The translations under genes were made by a program, and so were the position numbers. From positions 1 to 36,583 of the forward strand of contig JBMHDF010000005.1 in assembly GCA_049889535.1 (NCBI GenBank): a DNA stretch of 36,583 nucleotides. Direction: 5' to 3'. Source of the DNA: JAYQKL01 sp049889535. GTDB lineage: Bacteria > Pseudomonadota > Alphaproteobacteria > RS24. Of this stretch, positions 34,696 through 36,583 are shown one piece after another (position 1 is the stretch's first letter; the number at the start of each line of letters is the position of its first letter). Under the pieces are notes generated by a model that was given only the letters and a program-made list of their open reading frames with translations, was not told the DNA's origin and searched no databases.

Positions 34696-36360
34696 ATGTT
34701 TCACGATGTAAAGTTCCTCAAATCAATTTTGCTTGCCAGCACATCCTTTTCGCCATTTCAGTTTGCGAAGAAAAGTGCCGCGCCTATGCTTGGAAATGAA
34801 AAAGAGACAGGTGGCGAAAACACAGCCAGCGAAACTGTCGCGCCGCTTAATGTGGTGAAAACAAACATATGGCAAAACCTGTTTGATACATTTGATGAAA
34901 CAAATGGTCTTTCTGAAGATGAAATCCAAAATAAAAAATCAGCTCAAAAACCAAATCGCCGACGCCTGAAGGTCGAACTGTCGGTGACGCCTCTGCTGGC
35001 TGGTTTGTTGGCGGCTTGTGGTGATACAAAATATGTTCCGATTGGTGGAGGCACAACCACACCCCCAACGCCAAAACCACCCACCACACCGCCGGGCGGT
35101 GGCACCATTAATCCACTGCCATTTGATGTTTATGTGGCGGATGGGACGATTGAAGGCGCCGGCATTTATGTGGATGACGGCGATGGCGTGTTTGACAAAA
35201 CCAAAGACACCTATATTGGCAAGACCGATGAAAACGGGCGCATCCGTCTGGACGCGACCCATGCCGGCAAGAAAATATTTGCTGACATAAGCGGCGCGGT
35301 TGATTTGTTCACCGGCAAAATATTTGAAGCCAATGCCGGCCATTACACCACGACCGCATCGGCGCGCGGCGCGTCTGATGCGGTGGCCTCCCCCGTCACG
35401 ACCGCGATTGCGGCCATGGTCGCGCAGCTGAAAGCGGCGGACAGCAATCTGACCGATGCGCAGGCCGAAGCCAAAGCGCTGGAATTGCTGTTTGGTGATG
35501 GCACCCATATCACCATGGCGCATGTCACCAATTCTGACAATTATATCATGCCGGCGGCCGGCACCTATGCCGCCAAATCCCCGGCCGGCATTGCGCAGGC
35601 GATTGCCAAGCTCGCCATTGAGCTGCAGGTGCTTTTTGAGGAAGAAGCCGCCGCCACGATAGGTAAATTCGCGGCGGATGATGTCGCCAAAGTTGTCCGC
35701 GAAAAATTGCTGGATGGCTATGACAAAACCACAGACCTGACAGGTTCCGCAGCAACCGATGCCGCCTACCTCATTGCCGAAGCCGAGCAACGCGGCGCGG
35801 GCGAGCCTTTTGCCAATCCCAATATCACGCGCGGCGCGAACACCTCGGCCAGCACGCCGGAAGACACGGCGATAACCATTGATATTGCTGATTGGGGCTT
35901 CCGCGATCCGGTCGGCAACACCGATGGCTTTAAGAGCATTGAGAATCTGATTGGCTCCGCCCATAATGACACGCTCTGGGGCGATGCCAATGCCAACACC
36001 CTTTCCGGCGGCGCGGGCAATGACACGCTGACCGGCGGCTTGGGCGATGATATTTTTGTGCTGGATATTGCCTCAACCGAGACCAAAGACGCGGTCACTG
36101 ATTTCGGCACCGGCACTGATAAAATCCGCGTGGACACCACCGCCGGCAATGATACCACGCTGACGGCGCTGCAAAACGCCGCCAATCTGCGGTGGACGAA
36201 TGACACCAATGAGGCGACTGGCAGCACAAACGATGCCAGCACAAATGACACGGTAATCTACAACACCAAAGGCACCGAAGACACATCAGACGATGTGATT
36301 ATCATGGTGCTGGAAGATTACACAACGGCTTTGACCATTGACAATTTTGAAATTATTTAA
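34696..36360 (+). CDS. Composite lipobox / RTX calcium-binding protein
   Basis: This 554-residue protein is of unknown function. AGGAG six bases before the ATG fixes the start. Order of parts: a polar N-terminal extension (1-87); a basic stretch NRRR and hydrophobic segment ending in the lipobox-like LAAC with Cys108; a Pro/Thr/Gly linker (about 118-138); a domain with Asp-rich loops (VDDGDGVFDKTKD, KTDENG) that may bind calcium; an Ala-rich helical region (about 220-370); and RTX-type nonapeptides (GDANANTLS, GGAGNDTLT, GGLGDDIFV) leading into FVLDIASTETKDAVTDFGTGTDKI, a serralysin-type C-terminus ending in TIDNFEII. The C-terminal part suggests type I secretion, while the lipobox suggests lipoprotein export. 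From about 35100 the base composition is clearly richer in GC than the neighbours. Confidence 0.8.
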   Translation: MFHDVKFLKSILLASTSFSPFQFAKKSAAPMLGNEKETGGENTASETVAPLNVVKTNIWQNLFDTFDETNGLSEDEIQNKKSAQKPNRRRLKVELSVTPLLAGLLAACGDTKYVPIGGGTTTPPTPKPPTTPPGGGTINPLPFDVYVADGTIEGAGIYVDDGDGVFDKTKDTYIGKTDENGRIRLDATHAGKKIFADISGAVDLFTGKIFEANAGHYTTTASARGASDAVASPVTTAIAAMVAQLKAADSNLTDAQAEAKALELLFGDGTHITMAHVTNSDNYIMPAAGTYAAKSPAGIAQAIAKLAIELQVLFEEEAAATIGKFAADDVAKVVREKLLDGYDKTTDLTGSAATDAAYLIAEAEQRGAGEPFANPNITRGANTSASTPEDTAITIDIADWGFRDPVGNTDGFKSIENLIGSAHNDTLWGDANANTLSGGAGNDTLTGGLGDDIFVLDIASTETKDAVTDFGTGTDKIRVDTTAGNDTTLTALQNAANLRWTNDTNEATGSTNDASTNDTVIYNTKGTEDTSDDVIIMVLEDYTTALTIDNFEII

Positions 36361-36412
36361 CACTTGATTTCTGATTGGCAAACAAGAAGTGAAAATCTAG
36401 GGTCAAAGGGGT

Positions 36413-36471
36413 TTGGACGGCACTGTTGATTTTTAAATCTATCGATTTTTAAATCTTCAGGCGCCGCCCAA
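36413..36471 (+). terminator. GC hairpin with AT palindromes in its loop, after the RTX gene
   Basis: The left arm TTGGACGGC (36413-36421) pairs with GCCGCCCAA (36463-36471), with one mismatch, extended inward by CTG/CAG. The loop holds two copies of GATTTTTAAATCT (36428-36440 and 36444-36456), each containing its own palindrome. T-rich sequence follows on the plus strand. It is a likely terminator for the gene ending at 36360. Confidence 0.5.
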
Positions 36472-36483
36472 CTTCCCTTCTTG

Positions 36484-36548
36484 TCTTTAAGCTTTTTCTT
36501 TAAGCTTTGTCTTTAAGCTTTGTCTTTAAGCTTTTTCTTTAAGCTTCA
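36484..36548. repeat. Five tandem 13-base repeats (TCTTTAAGCTTTK)
   Basis: Five head-to-tail copies with a 13-base period fill this stretch, each holding the palindrome AAGCTT. Variation is limited to the last two bases of the unit. The period is not a multiple of three, so it is not an in-frame coding repeat. It starts 13 bases after the GC hairpin. Confidence 0.85.
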
Positions 36549-36583
36549 TCTTTTTTTGTGTCGAGCCAGCCAATATGGCCATC
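36539..36583 (-). CDS. Possible C-terminal end of a minus-strand gene running off the window
   Basis: From the window edge a minus-strand frame reads GHIGWLDTKKDEA and then a TAA stop that lies inside the last 13-base repeat unit. Only 14 codons are visible, so this may be chance. If it is real, the tandem repeats begin at the gene's own stop codon. Confidence 0.25.
   Translation of the reverse strand, partial: DGHIGWLDTKKDEA

Noticed and set aside
34939..35964. Long minus-strand frame of 341 codons opposite the RTX gene
   Set aside because: It is Gly/Arg/Ile-rich, has no recognisable domain, and mirrors the GC-rich coding strand of a gene with clear motifs. It is a typical shadow frame.
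36484..36548. CRISPR array or replication-origin iterons
   Set aside because: The repeats have no spacers, are only 13 bases, and no replication or Cas gene is visible. Origin iterons cannot be excluded but nothing supports them.

Overview
The window looks like a chromosomal backbone segment from an alphaproteobacterium of moderate GC content. The evidence is gene content and order: pckA divergent from chvI-chvG-hprK-EIIA-HPr-ahcY, a tsaE/phosphotransferase fusion followed by murU and addB-addA, and a long minus-strand series aroA-cmk-rpsA-ihfB-lapA-pyrF-trpF-trpB-trpA-accD-folC. Both arrangements are typical of Alphaproteobacteria. A marine SAR116-like lineage is a guess that sequence searches would have to confirm.

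Layout. 2-520: 3' end of a TIM-barrel sugar isomerase-like gene, then tRNA-Arg(CCG), a cupin gene and an ABC-2 type ATPase gene (all three on the minus strand). 2392-5289: polA (+), convergent with pckA (5438-7051, -) across a gap that holds three stem-loops, two of which sit next to copies of an 8-base word also found at the pckA stop codon. 7206-12305: the ChvI/ChvG two-component pair, a short HprK, a mannose-type EIIA, HPr and ahcY, all plus strand. 12307-13533: FAD-dependent ferredoxin-reductase-like gene (-). 13617-23108: tsaE-phosphotransferase fusion, murU, addB, addA and trxA (+). 23105-33576: eleven minus-strand housekeeping genes covering folate, fatty acid, tryptophan, pyrimidine and shikimate metabolism, plus S1, IHF-beta and LapA. 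33755-34286: a TIGR02300-type acidic Zn-ribbon protein and tRNA-Ala(GGC) (+). 34287-36583: the only accessory-looking part, with a possible small ORF, a large composite protein (long N-terminal extension, internal lipobox, Pro-rich linker, Ca-binding loops, RTX C-terminus) and a repeat-rich 3' region.

How the genes work together. ChvG/ChvI senses envelope or acid stress and is physically coupled to an incomplete regulatory phosphotransferase chain (HprK, EIIA-Man, HPr; no enzyme I or sugar permease here) and to the gluconeogenic gene pckA. AddAB processes DNA double-strand breaks and PolA fills gaps. The fused TsaE/kinase protein and MurU link tRNA t6A modification with MurNAc recycling. The minus-strand block supplies amino acid, nucleotide, folate and lipid precursors together with translation and nucleoid proteins.

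Most of the window is conserved housekeeping DNA. The points most worth a second look are the composite lipobox/RTX protein, the repeat families that carry copies of gene-end sequence, the compact leader in front of ahcY, the degenerate HprK signature, and the acidic repeat tail of ribosomal protein S1. No phage, IS element, CRISPR array or defence system was seen.
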